From positions 1-64,000 of the forward strand of contig CAVQYJ010000007.1 of assembly GCA_963718145.1 (NCBI GenBank): a stretch of 64,000 nt of DNA, written 5' to 3'. This DNA is from UBA7672 sp963718145. GTDB taxonomy: Bacteria > Pseudomonadota > Alphaproteobacteria > Caulobacterales > Hyphomonadaceae. Under the pieces are notes generated by a model, which saw only the letters and a list, made by a program, of their open reading frames with translations, did no database searches and was not told where the DNA came from. The position numbers and the translations under genes were made by a program. Below, piece by piece: positions 35,690-45,257 of this stretch; position 1 is the stretch's first letter; the number at the start of each line of letters is the position of its first letter.

Positions 35690-35761
35690 ATGTCTGGCGA
35701 AGCGCCGTCGACCTGATCGCCGGCTTGACGCGCGCTGGCAACGCAGCCCAAAGCTGCGCCC

Positions 35762-36958
35762 ATGGCCAAGCCCTTCATTGCCCCGCCAAAGGCGCCGTTC
35801 GCCAGTGATCCGGGGCGGTCTCGGGGGCGGTTGCATGCGGAATCGGCTTCGGCGACGCGGACGGAATTCCAGCGGGACCGTGACCGGATCATCCATTCGG
35901 ACGCCTTCCGGCGCCTCAAGCAGAAGACGCAGGTGTTCGTGGCGCACGAGGGCGACCACTATCGCACGCGCCTGACGCACTCGCTGGAAGTCTCGCAGAT
36001 CGCGCGCACGGCCTCTCGCGTGCTGGGGCTGGACGAGGATCTCGCCGAGGTGTTGGCGCTGGCCCACGACATCGGACATCCGCCGTTCGGACATGCGGGC
36101 GAGACGGCGCTCGACGCACAGATGGCGCAGCATGGCGGGTTCGACCACAACGCGCAGGCGTTGCGCGTCCTCACCAAGCTCGAGCGCAAATACCCGAAAT
36201 TCGACGGGCTCAATCTTGCCTGGGAGACGCTGGAAGGCGTCATCAAGCACAACGGGCCTCTTGTGCGAGCGGACAAGCCGCTCGCGGCGCTCCCGGCGGC
36301 ATTCCGCGACTATGAGGCGCTGCAATCGCTTGGGCTCGACACGTTCGCGGGGCCAGAGGCGCAGGTGGCGGCGCTGGCGGACGACATCGCCTACAACAAC
36401 CATGACATCGAGGACGGGCTGCGCGCGGGCCTGTTCGAGATCGAGGAGCTGATGCAGATCCCGCTGACCGGCGACGTATTCCGGAAGGTGATGGCGGACT
36501 ATCCGGGGATCGACCGCCACCGGCTGATCTCGGAGGCCGTCCGCCGCCTGATCGGGCTCTGGATCGCTGACCTGATCGCGGAATTCCAGCGCCGCGCCGC
36601 CGAGGAAAAGCCGCAGACCGTGGAGGAGGTTAGGGCGCTCGCCCGCCCGCTCGCTGCGTTTTCCAGCGAGATCGACGACCGGCAGAAACCGCTGCGCAGC
36701 TTCCTGTTCGAGCGGATGTACCGGCATCACAAGGTCAACCGCATGATGAGCCAGGCGCGCCGCATCGTGCGCGAACTGTTCGGCCTGTTCCTCGCCGAGC
36801 CGGAAACCCTGCCGTCGCCATGGCGGGAGCGGGCCAAGGACGCCGGCAAGGACACGACCAAGAAGGCGAGGGTGGTGTGCGACTACATCGCCGGGATGAC
36901 GGACACCTACGCGATCGACGAACACCGGCGGCTGTTCAATCTTGAGCGGTGGGCTTAG
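35762..36958 (+). CDS. dgt: deoxyguanosinetriphosphate triphosphohydrolase-like protein
   Basis: 398 residues. HD-domain dNTPase: RTEFQRDRDRIIHSDAFRRL near the N-terminus, THSLEVSQIAR for the first His, LALAHDIGHPPFGHAGE for the HD pair and LADDIAYNNHDIEDGLRAG for the last Asp. Releases triphosphate from dNTPs. In related genomes it is followed by argS; here the next gene is the SPOR protein. Confidence 0.93.
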   Translation: MAKPFIAPPKAPFASDPGRSRGRLHAESASATRTEFQRDRDRIIHSDAFRRLKQKTQVFVAHEGDHYRTRLTHSLEVSQIARTASRVLGLDEDLAEVLALAHDIGHPPFGHAGETALDAQMAQHGGFDHNAQALRVLTKLERKYPKFDGLNLAWETLEGVIKHNGPLVRADKPLAALPAAFRDYEALQSLGLDTFAGPEAQVAALADDIAYNNHDIEDGLRAGLFEIEELMQIPLTGDVFRKVMADYPGIDRHRLISEAVRRLIGLWIADLIAEFQRRAAEEKPQTVEEVRALARPLAAFSSEIDDRQKPLRSFLFERMYRHHKVNRMMSQARRIVRELFGLFLAEPETLPSPWRERAKDAGKDTTKKARVVCDYIAGMTDTYAIDEHRRLFNLERWA

Positions 36959-37154
36959 CGGGACGGCCAGCGATCCAGCGGGCAGACACCTTCGTTCCGG
37001 GCGGCTGACGCGCCCAAATTCTTCCGGAAATTACCGCTTCGTTAACGGCCCCGCGGCACGATGCGAGCGTGGCGGGGCTATTGGCTTCCGCATGCTCGGG
37101 CGTGGACGCCGGCGACGAGCCAGGATTGAGAGCCAGGCGCAGGAATTTTCAGCG

Positions 37155-38240
37155 ATGACACGCTATAGCAGATCGGTAATTCCGGGCCGCTCCAGCAATG
37201 CCGCGGCGGATGTCGACAGCCTCGTGTTCGGCAACAAGTCTGAAGACAGGGCTGTTGACCGTCCCAATGTCAGGGGCCGTCGCGAGGTTGCGGCGAACGA
37301 CGCGGATGACGATTCCGTCGATGAGATCCCCGCCGTCGAGGTCTCGACGCTGATCGAGCGTGCGTCGTCCGACCGTCGCAAGGGCGGCAAGCGGCGCGAG
37401 TCCGATTTTGCTCCGCTGCCCGGCGAAGGCCGCGGCTACCGCGAACACAGCGAAGGCGGCAAGCGCGGACCGATCCTGCTGGTCGGCGCCCTTGTGATCG
37501 TCGCGGTGTTCGGCGTCGTGGTGTGGAGCGCGTATCGCGACGGCGTTCGGCCGGAAGATTCGGCAGCGACACAACTTGCCGACGCGGGTCCGTTCAAGTC
37601 GAAGCCGGTAGAGGCCGTGAAGTCCACGGCGGCGGAAGCCACGGTCTTCGACCAGGTTGAAGCTCCGGCCAAGCCGCTGGCGGCCCCGGCGCCAGAGGTG
37701 CGTGAGCAGGTTGTTCCGCCCGCTGCGGCGGCTCCGGCGCCGGCCGCCAAGGTTGCGGCGCCAACTGCACAGGCCAAGCCTGCGGCGCCCCAGGCCGCCA
37801 AGCCGGCGCCGACGGTGGAAACGAAAACTGCCGCACGGACTGCTACCGCGCCACCGCCGACGGCGGCTGCTCCGGTTGCCGTGGCGATGCAGACCAAGGC
37901 CGTGATCCCGGCGCCGGTTGCTGTGTCCAAGCCGGCTGATGCTCCGATCCAGCTTGCCGGCGCTGCTGCCGCGGCCCCCGCAATTGCGGCGGGAGGCAAG
38001 TTCGCTGTCCAGATCGCAGCGGCCTCGTCGGAAGAGGGGGCGTCGGCGGAATGGAACCGGCATGCGAAGAAAGCGCCGGACCTCTTTGCTGCGGCCGAAA
38101 AGGTCATCGTCCAGGCGGATGTGAACGGGCGGACCGTGTATCGCGTGCGGGCGGGTTCGTTTGCAACCGCCGCAGATGCGGACAGCTTCTGCAATGCGTT
38201 CAAGGCCAGGGGCGGCGAGTGCTTCCGGGTCGCGAAATAG
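37155..38240 (+). CDS. SPOR-domain protein, single-span
   Basis: 361 residues from ATG 37155. A basic, disordered cytoplasmic part (about 1-105), one transmembrane helix (GPILLVGALVIVAVFGVVVW), a long Ala/Pro/Lys linker (about 130-275) and a C-terminal SPOR domain (KFAVQIAAASSEEGASAEWN ... VYRVRAGSFATAADADSFCN) that binds denuded peptidoglycan at division sites. The gap 36959-37154 before it holds no argS. nagZ follows 17 bases later. Confidence 0.9.
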   Translation: MTRYSRSVIPGRSSNAAADVDSLVFGNKSEDRAVDRPNVRGRREVAANDADDDSVDEIPAVEVSTLIERASSDRRKGGKRRESDFAPLPGEGRGYREHSEGGKRGPILLVGALVIVAVFGVVVWSAYRDGVRPEDSAATQLADAGPFKSKPVEAVKSTAAEATVFDQVEAPAKPLAAPAPEVREQVVPPAAAAPAPAAKVAAPTAQAKPAAPQAAKPAPTVETKTAARTATAPPPTAAAPVAVAMQTKAVIPAPVAVSKPADAPIQLAGAAAAAPAIAAGGKFAVQIAAASSEEGASAEWNRHAKKAPDLFAAAEKVIVQADVNGRTVYRVRAGSFATAADADSFCNAFKARGGECFRVAK

Positions 38241-38257
38241 CCGCCTAGACTGCCGGC

Positions 38258-39319
38258 ATGGCGAATCCCAGGGCCTGCATCCTCAGCGTTTCGGGAACGA
38301 AACTCACTGGCGACGAACGCAAGTTCCTCACCTCGAAGACACCGTGGGGCGTGATCCTCATGGGGCGCTCGTGCGAAAGCCCGGCGCAGGTGAGGGCGCT
38401 GGTGGAGGAGATCTGGTCGGCGCTGGGGCGCGAGGCGCTGATCTTCATCGACCAGGAAGGCGGCCGCGTGCGGCGGCTGCGTCCGCCGGCATGGCCGGAC
38501 TTTGCGGCGCCGGGGCGCTATGGCGAGCTTTACAGGAAGGATCGCGCGGCCGGGATCGAGGCGGTGTGGCTGCATCACCGGCTGATGGCGTCCGAACTGG
38601 AGCCGATGGGCATCCGGGCGGACTGCGCACCGGTGGTCGACCTGCGCCATCCGGGCGCCCACGACATTGTTGGCGACCGCTCGTTCGGAGATGCGCCTGA
38701 CATGGTAGCGGCGCTGGCGCAGGCAGCGCTGGATGGGCTGGAGGCGGGCGGCGTCGCAGGCGTGATCAAGCACCTGCCGGGACATGGCCGCGCGCAGGTG
38801 GACAGCCATCATTCGATGCCGGTGGTTCTGGAAGGCGCCGAGGAACTCGCGGCAGACATCGCACCGTTCAGGGCGGTGAACGATGCGGCGATGGGGATGA
38901 CGGCGCACCTGCTGTTCGATGCGTGGGACAAGGACCTGCCGGCGACGCATTCGCCGGCGATCATCTCGGGCGTTATCCGCGGGCAGATCGGGTTTGACGG
39001 CCTGCTGATGACGGACGATCTGGGGATGAAGGCGTTGGGCGGAACGCTCGCCAGCCGGGCGAGCCGGGCGCTGGAGGCAGGGTGCGATGTGATCCTGCAC
39101 TGCGCGGGCCTGGATGCGTATGGCAAGGTGCTGAAGGACCCGGGCGTGGTGTTCGCGGAGTCCAGCGAGGTGGCGGATGCCTGCCCCGAACTCTCGGGCG
39201 AGGCCCTGCGGCGCGCGAAAATCGCCGAGCAGGCCGTCTTCCACAAGGAGAATTTCGACCGGGCGGCTTGGCTGGGAGACGCTGCACAGGCTGTTGTCCC
39301 GTGTCTCGCCGTCCGGTAA
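38258..39319 (+). CDS. nagZ: beta-N-acetylhexosaminidase
   Basis: 353 residues, glycoside hydrolase family 3. Signatures: IFIDQEGGRVRRL, KHLPGHGRAQVDSHHSMPVV (Asp/His loop of NagZ) and LMTDDLGMKAL with the nucleophile Asp. It removes GlcNAc from anhydro-muropeptides in cell-wall recycling. No signal peptide, consistent with the cytoplasm. Between the SPOR gene and scpA, as in other alphaproteobacteria. Confidence 0.93.
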   Translation: MANPRACILSVSGTKLTGDERKFLTSKTPWGVILMGRSCESPAQVRALVEEIWSALGREALIFIDQEGGRVRRLRPPAWPDFAAPGRYGELYRKDRAAGIEAVWLHHRLMASELEPMGIRADCAPVVDLRHPGAHDIVGDRSFGDAPDMVAALAQAALDGLEAGGVAGVIKHLPGHGRAQVDSHHSMPVVLEGAEELAADIAPFRAVNDAAMGMTAHLLFDAWDKDLPATHSPAIISGVIRGQIGFDGLLMTDDLGMKALGGTLASRASRALEAGCDVILHCAGLDAYGKVLKDPGVVFAESSEVADACPELSGEALRRAKIAEQAVFHKENFDRAAWLGDAAQAVVPCLAVR

Positions 39320-39328
39320 TGCGGCGGC

Positions 39329-40147
39329 ATGACCGGTTCTTCCGATGAGGATCTGCTGGCCCATGCGGCCGGCGAAGCCGCGGACGCGGATGGCGCGCAC
39401 GCGTTCCGCGTCGACCTCGACGGCTATGAGGGCCCGCTCCACCTGCTGCTTGACCTGGCGCGGCGGCAGAAGGTGGACCTCGCGAAGATCTCGATCCTCG
39501 ACCTCGCGAACCAGTATCTCGACTATATCCGCAACGCGCAGGACATGCGCGTGGACCTCGCGGCTGACTATCTGCTGATGGCGGCCTGGCTCGCCTACCT
39601 CAAATCGAAGCTGCTGCTGCCATCGGACAAGCCGGAGGAGGACGAACTCGATCCCGAGGCGCTGGCGGGCAGGCTGGCCTTCCGGCTGCGGCGGCTGGAC
39701 GCCATGCGAAAGGCGGTGGACGAGCTTTATCGCGGGCACCTGGACGGACGGGACGTGTTCCGGAGAGGCGATCCCGAGAATGCGAGGATCATCCGCAGGC
39801 CGCTGTGGAACAGCACGCTGCATGACGTCCTGAAAGCGTTCGGCGACATCCATGTGCGCAAGGTTAAGGTGCGCACCCACATTATCAGGCGCCAGCCGGT
39901 GTTGCCTCTGGAGTCGGCGCGGCGGCACCTGGCGGCTCTGATCCCCGACCTGATCGACTGGGCCTCGATCAACGAGATGCATGCGATCGACGAGGCCTCG
40001 AAGGATGCGCCGCGGCGTTCGGAAGTGGCGAGCTTCTTTTCTGCAGCGCTGGAGCTGACCAAGGACCGTGCAGTCGACCTGCGGCAGGACCAGCCTTTCT
40101 CGGACGTCTATGTGCGCCGCGCAGGCGTGCTCAAGGCGGCCGAATGA
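39329..40147 (+). CDS. scpA: segregation and condensation protein A
   Basis: 272 residues. Kleisin of the SMC-ScpAB complex: FRVDLDGYEGPLHLLLDLAR, ILDLANQYLDYI and ADYLLMAAWLAYLKSKLLLP at the N-terminal kleisin domain, and a C-terminal winged helix near DVYVRRAGVLKAAE. Its stop overlaps the scpB start (ATGA). It works with SMC in chromosome compaction. Confidence 0.94.
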   Translation: MTGSSDEDLLAHAAGEAADADGAHAFRVDLDGYEGPLHLLLDLARRQKVDLAKISILDLANQYLDYIRNAQDMRVDLAADYLLMAAWLAYLKSKLLLPSDKPEEDELDPEALAGRLAFRLRRLDAMRKAVDELYRGHLDGRDVFRRGDPENARIIRRPLWNSTLHDVLKAFGDIHVRKVKVRTHIIRRQPVLPLESARRHLAALIPDLIDWASINEMHAIDEASKDAPRRSEVASFFSAALELTKDRAVDLRQDQPFSDVYVRRAGVLKAAE

Positions 40148-40986
40148 GCGGGAGGAAAGACAAGCCGCCCGAAGGGCTCGACAAGATGCGCGATGCGGTC
40201 GCGAAGCTGTCAAAGACGGCAGCGCGCACGCAGACCGAGCTGGGCAATCCGGGAGCGGCGCACGTTGCGGCCGCTACTCCGGCGAAGGCGGCGCCGAAGG
40301 CCGAGCCGAGGCCGCGCTCGCCGGTCGATCCCGAGAAGCTGGCGGACGCGGTGCGGCGCGCGGAGGCGGTGCTGTTTGCGTCGGACGAGCCGATCGATGC
40401 GCCGACGCTGGCGCAGGCCCTGCCGCAGGGCGTCGAGCCTGGCGATGTGCTGGTGAAGCTGAAGGCCGAGTACGCGAGCAAGGGCGTGCAGCTTGTCGAG
40501 GTTGCGGGCAAGTGGCGGTTCCAGTCGGCGCCGGACCTGGCTTTCCTGTTCGAGGAGACGCGAGAGCAGCCCAAGGCGCTATCGCGCGCGGCGCTGGAGA
40601 CGCTGGCGATCATCGCCTACTGCCAGCCGGTGACGCGGGCGGAGATCGAGGATGTGCGTGGGGTCGCGGTGTCGTCGGGCACGCTGGACATCCTGATGGA
40701 GGCCGGCTGGGTGCGGCCGCGGGGGCGGCGGCGGACGCCAGGGCGTCCTGTGACATATGGAACCACTGAGTCGTTCCTGGTCCACTTCGGGCTCGATGCG
40801 GTCGACAGCCTGCCGGGCCGCGCGGACCTGGCGGCGGCCGGCCTGCTGAGCGCGGAGATTCCACGCGATTTCGAGTTCGCCGGGACGCCGCGCGACCTGG
40901 AGACGGGCGACCTGCTGGGCGAGGACCCGCTGGAGGATGGCGATTTCCAGCCGGACTTCCTGGAGGGCGCGGAAGACCGCGAATGA
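40144..40986 (+). CDS. scpB: segregation and condensation protein B
   Basis: 280 residues with about 55 extra disordered N-terminal residues. Two winged-helix domains: AVRRAEAVLFASDEPIDAPT and ALSRAALETLAIIAYCQPVT, then DVRGVAVSSGTLDILMEAGW and RPVTYGTTESFLVHFGL. Partner of ScpA, coupled by 4-base overlap. The last 50 residues are acidic. Confidence 0.94.
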   Translation: MSGRKDKPPEGLDKMRDAVAKLSKTAARTQTELGNPGAAHVAAATPAKAAPKAEPRPRSPVDPEKLADAVRRAEAVLFASDEPIDAPTLAQALPQGVEPGDVLVKLKAEYASKGVQLVEVAGKWRFQSAPDLAFLFEETREQPKALSRAALETLAIIAYCQPVTRAEIEDVRGVAVSSGTLDILMEAGWVRPRGRRRTPGRPVTYGTTESFLVHFGLDAVDSLPGRADLAAAGLLSAEIPRDFEFAGTPRDLETGDLLGEDPLEDGDFQPDFLEGAEDRE

Positions 40987-41128
40987 CGCGGTTAACGTGA
41001 ATTCGCCCGGAAATCGTGACTCCGTGACCGTGTCCGGTTTGCAGGAACCGCCCTTGGGGGTTACGTTGCGTTCAGAGCCCAGCCGCGACTGACTTGGGAG
41101 CGCGTCGAGGCGATACGGAGTAGAACCA

Positions 41129-41362
41129 ATGTTTGGACGTCTCGGTCCGCTCGAGATCATCATTATCCTCGCCCTGCTGCTGCTGGTGTTCGGCGGCAAG
41201 GGGAAGATTTCCGGCATGATGAGCGACATGGCCAAGGGCATCAAAAGCTTTCGCAAGGGCATGAAGGACGGCGACGAGGTCGACACCAGCCAGACCACCA
41301 GCGGCGCGCTGGTGAACGAGCCGATCAACGTCACGCCCGAGAAAGACAAGTCGAAGGCCTGA
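41129..41362 (+). CDS. tatA: Sec-independent translocase subunit TatA
   Basis: 77 residues. One N-terminal transmembrane helix (LGPLEIIIILALLLLVFGGK) followed by the amphipathic helix (GMMSDMAKGIKSFRKGMKDG) and a charged tail. Forms the pore of the twin-arginine translocase. First gene of tatABC after a 142-bp spacer that should carry the promoter. Confidence 0.95.
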   Translation: MFGRLGPLEIIIILALLLLVFGGKGKISGMMSDMAKGIKSFRKGMKDGDEVDTSQTTSGALVNEPINVTPEKDKSKA

Positions 41363-41400
41363 GCCACGGTCTTGTCACTTGAGTTAGGAGCGCCCAGCCG

Positions 41401-41925
41401 ATGATGCCGGGTGTCGGCTTCCTCGAAACAGTGTTGCTTGTCCTGCTCGCCGTGGTGGTGATCGGGCCGAAGGACCTGCCTTTGATGATGCGCAAGTTCG
41501 GGCGCTTCACCGGCAAGATGCGCGCGATGGCGTTCGAGTTCAAACAGGGCTTCGACGAGCTGGGCCGCCAGGCTGAACTGGAAGAGCTGCGCAAGGAGGT
41601 CATGGACCTCAAGAAGCACACCGGCCTCGAAGAGATCGAACGCGATTTCAACGAGGACGCGCGCAAGCTCGAAAGCGACGTGAACAAGACGCTTGCGGCG
41701 CCATCGCCATCGCCGGGGACGCCAGCCTTGCCGCCCGCCGCCAATGGCGCGGCGGCTGCGCCGGAACCGGCGCCGTATGCGGGGCTGTCGGCGGATCATC
41801 CGGGCTATGACACAGGCGATGATTTCCGCATCGAGGGGCATCCGTCCGAACCCGAGCCGGCGGCGCCCGCGACAGCCGCCGCCGACGCAGAGCCGCAATC
41901 CGTCAAGCAGGATACGCCCGCGTGA
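41401..41925 (+). CDS. tatB: Sec-independent translocase subunit TatB
   Basis: 174 residues. N-terminal helix GVGFLETVLLVLLAVVVIGP with the conserved Glu and the GPKDLP turn, an amphipathic helix (RKFGRFTGKMRAMAFEFKQG), then a long Pro/Ala tail. Works with TatC in signal recognition. Its stop overlaps the tatC start (GTGA). Confidence 0.95.
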   Translation: MMPGVGFLETVLLVLLAVVVIGPKDLPLMMRKFGRFTGKMRAMAFEFKQGFDELGRQAELEELRKEVMDLKKHTGLEEIERDFNEDARKLESDVNKTLAAPSPSPGTPALPPAANGAAAAPEPAPYAGLSADHPGYDTGDDFRIEGHPSEPEPAAPATAAADAEPQSVKQDTPA

Positions 41926-42890
41926 GCGCCCCGGCTGATGATCCAAAGCCGCCCGCGGTTCCGACTCCCGCCGCGCCGCCCGCCGTCCCGCCGCCGTCGC
42001 AGCCGCCAGAGCCGGCGGACGAGATCGAGGCCAGCCGCGCGCCGCTGATGGATCATCTGGTCGAGCTGCGCGACCGGCTGGTGCGCATCACCATCGCCCT
42101 TGTCGTGCTGTTCATCGCCGCCTGGTTTGTCACCCAGCCTGCGCTCGATGCGCTGCTGGTGCCGTTCAGCGACGCAGCCGTGCGCCACGGCAAGGATGGC
42201 TCGCAGGTCGTTTTCACCGCGCCGCTCGAACTGCTGTTCATCAAGCTCAAGCTCGCCTTCCTGATCGCGGTCGCGGTCGGGTTTCCCTACTTCGCCTTCC
42301 AGGTCTATGGCTTCGTGGCGCCCGGGCTCTACAAGAAGGAGCGCGCGGCGGTCGTCCCGTTCCTGATCGTCATGCCGCTGCTGTTCATCGCCGGGGCGGC
42401 GCTGGTCTATTATTCCGTGCTGCCGGTCTTCATGGACCTGTCGTTCGACCAGGAATTCACCGGCGCGTCGGCGACGGTCAGCTACCTGCCGAAGGTCAAG
42501 GAATACTACGACCTCGCCATCTCGCTGCTGTCGGCCTTTGGGCTGGCGTTCCAGTTGCCGGTGATCATGGCGCTGCTGTCGCGTGCGGGCGTCGTCGAGG
42601 CGAAGAGCCTGCGCAAGGGGCGGAAGTACGCGATCCTGGTGATCTTCGTCGTCGCCGCCGTGATGACGCCGCCCGACCCGTTCAGCCAGTTCATCCTCGG
42701 CGTGCCGCTGTGCCTGCTCTATGAGTCCGGCATCGTCTGCGCCTGGCTGATCGAGCGCGGCAGGAAGCGCCGCGACGCCGAGGAAGCCCGCCGCGAGGAA
42801 GAGGAAGCCAAGCGCGAAGCCGAAGCCGCCAAGCGCCGCGCTTCGGCTGCTGCGGGGGCCCCGTCGCAATCGCCGGCGGCGGGGGAGTAG
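41922..42890 (+). CDS. tatC: Sec-independent translocase subunit TatC
   Basis: 322 residues with a GTG start overlapping tatB. Six transmembrane helices; PLMDHLVELRDRLVRITIAL near the start and FGLAFQLPVIMALLSRAGVV, AAVMTPPDPFSQFILGVPLC are family signatures. The first ~35 residues are Pro-rich and the last 40 are a charged Ala/Glu/Arg helix. Binds twin-arginine signal peptides such as those at 24609 and 50207. Confidence 0.95.
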   Translation: MSAPADDPKPPAVPTPAAPPAVPPPSQPPEPADEIEASRAPLMDHLVELRDRLVRITIALVVLFIAAWFVTQPALDALLVPFSDAAVRHGKDGSQVVFTAPLELLFIKLKLAFLIAVAVGFPYFAFQVYGFVAPGLYKKERAAVVPFLIVMPLLFIAGAALVYYSVLPVFMDLSFDQEFTGASATVSYLPKVKEYYDLAISLLSAFGLAFQLPVIMALLSRAGVVEAKSLRKGRKYAILVIFVVAAVMTPPDPFSQFILGVPLCLLYESGIVCAWLIERGRKRRDAEEARREEEEAKREAEAAKRRASAAAGAPSQSPAAGE

Positions 42891-43047
42891 GCAGAGTCGG
42901 GCGCGGCCTTCAGGCCGCGTTCCCCGCGGGGCCGGGGCCCGTCCTCCAGGCTGGTCCTGACCGCAAGCCGCAGCACCAGGCCGCAGCCGCAAGGCAATGC
43001 AAGGTTCGAGGTGGTCGCTGGGCCCCGGCCTCCGCCGGGGACACGGC

Positions 43048-43095
43048 GGACAGACCTCTCTCCTTCCTTGGACAGACCCTCTCCCTTGGACAGAC
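43048..43095 (+). repeat. three short direct repeats upstream of serS
   Basis: GGACAGAC occurs at 43048-43055, 43070-43077 and 43088-43095, each but the last followed by a pyrimidine tract (CTCTCTCC, CCTCTCCC). They lie 49-96 bases before the serS start in the 253-bp spacer after tatC. They could be binding sites or simple repeat noise; no other feature is seen in 42891-43143. Confidence 0.35.
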
Positions 43096-43143
43096 AGGCG
43101 ACCCGCGCTAGACCCCGCACAGCCATCAGCCAGGATCCGGCCC

Positions 43144-44706
43144 ATGCACGATATCCGAGCCATCCGCGAGCAGCCCCAGGCCTTCCAGAAGGCCTGGTCG
43201 CGTCGCTCGGGCGGCGTGCATCTTTATGAGGGCAAGCCGGTGACGGAGGTGATCCTTGCGCTCGATTCGGAGGTGCGCGCGGCGATCCTTGAGAAGGAGC
43301 AGGCCGAGCAGGCGCGCAACGCGAAGTCCAAGGAGATCGGCAAGGCCAAGGCTTCGAAGGACGAGGCGCTGGCGGCGAAGCTGATGGCGGAGGTGGCGGA
43401 GGCCAAGGCGACGATCGAGGCGGCAGGCGCGGCCGAGGCGGCGGCGATCGCCAAGCGTGACGATCTTCTCGCGCGCTTGCCGAACCTGCCCAAGGACGAT
43501 GTGCCCGATGGCGCGGACGAGCATGCGAACAAGGAAGTGAAGAGGAAGGGCGAACCGCGCAAGTTCAACTTCCCGCCCCGGGACCACGCCGATCTCGGCG
43601 AGGCGCTGGGGATGATGGACTTCGAGGCCGCCGCCCGCATGAGCGGCGCGCGGTTCGTGGTGCTGAAGGGACAGCTGGCGCGTCTGGAGCGCGCGCTGGC
43701 GGCGTTCATGCTCGACGTGCAGACGGGGGAGAATGGGTATGCCGAGCACGCGCCGCCGTTGCTGGTGAAAGAGCACGCAATGTACGGGACGGGTCAGCTG
43801 CCGAAGTTTGGCGAGGATCTGTACTTCGGCATCTCAATGCAAAAGCCTCGATCCGTCCGACATTATCGGAGTTGGGCAATGCTCCATTCACAAAAGCGGA
43901 CTTCGCGCGATCACTGGGCCGGGCAAGCGTTGTGTTTCAGATACAGACGTTTTGCTGGAAAGGCAGTAAATACGACTGGCAAGAACGAAGAATCGCAGAA
44001 GCGTCAATGACTACCGTTGCGAACAGCGAATTTCGGATATGCTCGCGCTCTAAGCTCGACTAGAAATGCCACGAGCTGTTCGAGGTCGAGCAATACCTCA
44101 TCCCCACCGCCGAAGTCTCCCTCACCAACATCGTGCGCGAGCAAATCCTCGATCGCGTCGCAGTTGCCGATGCGGATGACGGCGGCGACGCCGTGCTTCC
44201 GGTCGGAGGCGGGGAGTGCGGGGCGGGACACCAAGGGCATGATCCGGATGCACCAGTTCATCAAGGTGGAGCTGGTGTCGATCACCAAGCCGGAGGATTC
44301 CGACGCCGAACTGGAGCGCATGACGCAGTGCGCCGAGGGCATTCTGGAGCGACTCGAACTGCCTTATCGCACCGTGATGCTGTGCGCGGGCGACATGGGG
44401 TTTGGCGCGCGGAAGACGTACGACCTCGAAGTGTGGCTGCCGTCGCAGAACACGTATCGCGAGATCTCGTCCTGCTCGACCTGCGGCGATTTCCAGGCGC
44501 GGCGGATGGATGCGCGATACCGGCCCGAGGCGACGAAGGAGAACGCCAAGCCGAAGCCGGAATTCGTGCACACGCTCAACGGCTCGGGGCTGGCGGTGGG
44601 GCGCACGCTGGTGGCGATCCTCGAAAACTACCAGGAGGCCAACGGCCAGGTCCGCGTGCCGGCGGCGCTGGTCCCGTACATGGGCGGGCTGGAGGTCATA
44701 GGTTAG
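43144..44706 (+). pseudogene. serS: seryl-tRNA synthetase, interrupted by foreign DNA and a frameshift
   Basis: Class II synthetase that charges tRNA-Ser. The N-terminal tRNA-binding coiled coil and the start of the catalytic domain are intact (MHDIRAIREQPQAFQKAW to GQLPKFGEDLYFG, about 43832). Then about 240 bp without SerRS similarity follow. SerRS resumes with HELFEVEQYLIPTAEVSLTN at 44070 in a different frame and shifts again at about 44163 (LPMRMTAATPCFRSEAGSAG). The rest, motif 2 and motif 3 (GSGLAVGRTLVAILENYQ), is intact. As written no functional enzyme is made; a second serS or sequence error is needed to explain viability. Confidence 0.88.
43832..44068. other. about 240-bp AT-richer insert inside serS
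   Basis: Visibly lower in GC than its surroundings and unrelated to SerRS. One plus-strand frame reads LSELGNAPFTKADFARSLGR, which looks protein-like, but it has no start or end of its own here. No terminal repeats or target duplication were seen. The borders are approximate, placed where SerRS similarity stops and resumes. Confidence 0.55.
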
Positions 44707-44708
44707 CG

Positions 44709-45257
44709 ATGGGCTTCAATCTCGCCTGGTTCGCCGTGCAGGGCCTCGATCCCGAGGTGTTTCTGGAGCGCGCGGGGTTCACCGACGCAGGCGAGGCGGA
44801 CGAGTATTTCGAGGCGGAGCATTCCGGCGGCGAGTTGCCCGACGGGTGGTATGTGCTGGTGACCGAGCGGGTCGATTTCGTCGACCCGGCGCGGCTGGCG
44901 CTGTGGTCGGCGGGCGGACGGCTGATCGCCTGCATCGCCCACGAGGACACGATGAACTCGCTGGCGATGGAATGGCGGGACGGCCGGCAGGTGTGGTCGG
45001 TGTTCTGGGACGGCTCGGCGGAGCAGAAGCAGCTTCAGGTCGAGGGCCAGCTTCCCGAAAGCTTCGAGATGATCCGCGAGGAGATCACGGCCCTGCAGGC
45101 CGAGACCGACCGCGACGGCGGCGGCGTCGACCTGATTTTCGAGATCCCGCTGGACCTTGCAGAAGAGATCACCGGCTTTCGCCACGACCAGATGGGCTTC
45201 GACGACGACATTCCTCTGTTCAACGCGCTGGAGCTGACGCGGGTGGAGGAAGCATGA
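44709..45257 (+). CDS. conserved hypothetical protein
   Basis: 182 residues, ATG 2 bases after the serS stop. It begins MGFNLAWFAVQGLDPEVFLE and is acidic; LPDGWYVLVTERVDFVDPAR and WRDGRQVWSVFWDGSAEQKQ are the most conserved-looking parts. No signal or membrane segment. Its stop overlaps the next start (ATGA), so it is co-translated with the SecD-like lipoprotein. Confidence 0.75.
   Translation: MGFNLAWFAVQGLDPEVFLERAGFTDAGEADEYFEAEHSGGELPDGWYVLVTERVDFVDPARLALWSAGGRLIACIAHEDTMNSLAMEWRDGRQVWSVFWDGSAEQKQLQVEGQLPESFEMIREEITALQAETDRDGGGVDLIFEIPLDLAEEITGFRHDQMGFDDDIPLFNALELTRVEEA

Noticed and set aside
37436..40213. 925-residue minus-strand frame opposite SPOR-nagZ-scpA
   Set aside because: Spans three clear genes in antisense; composition is not protein-like.
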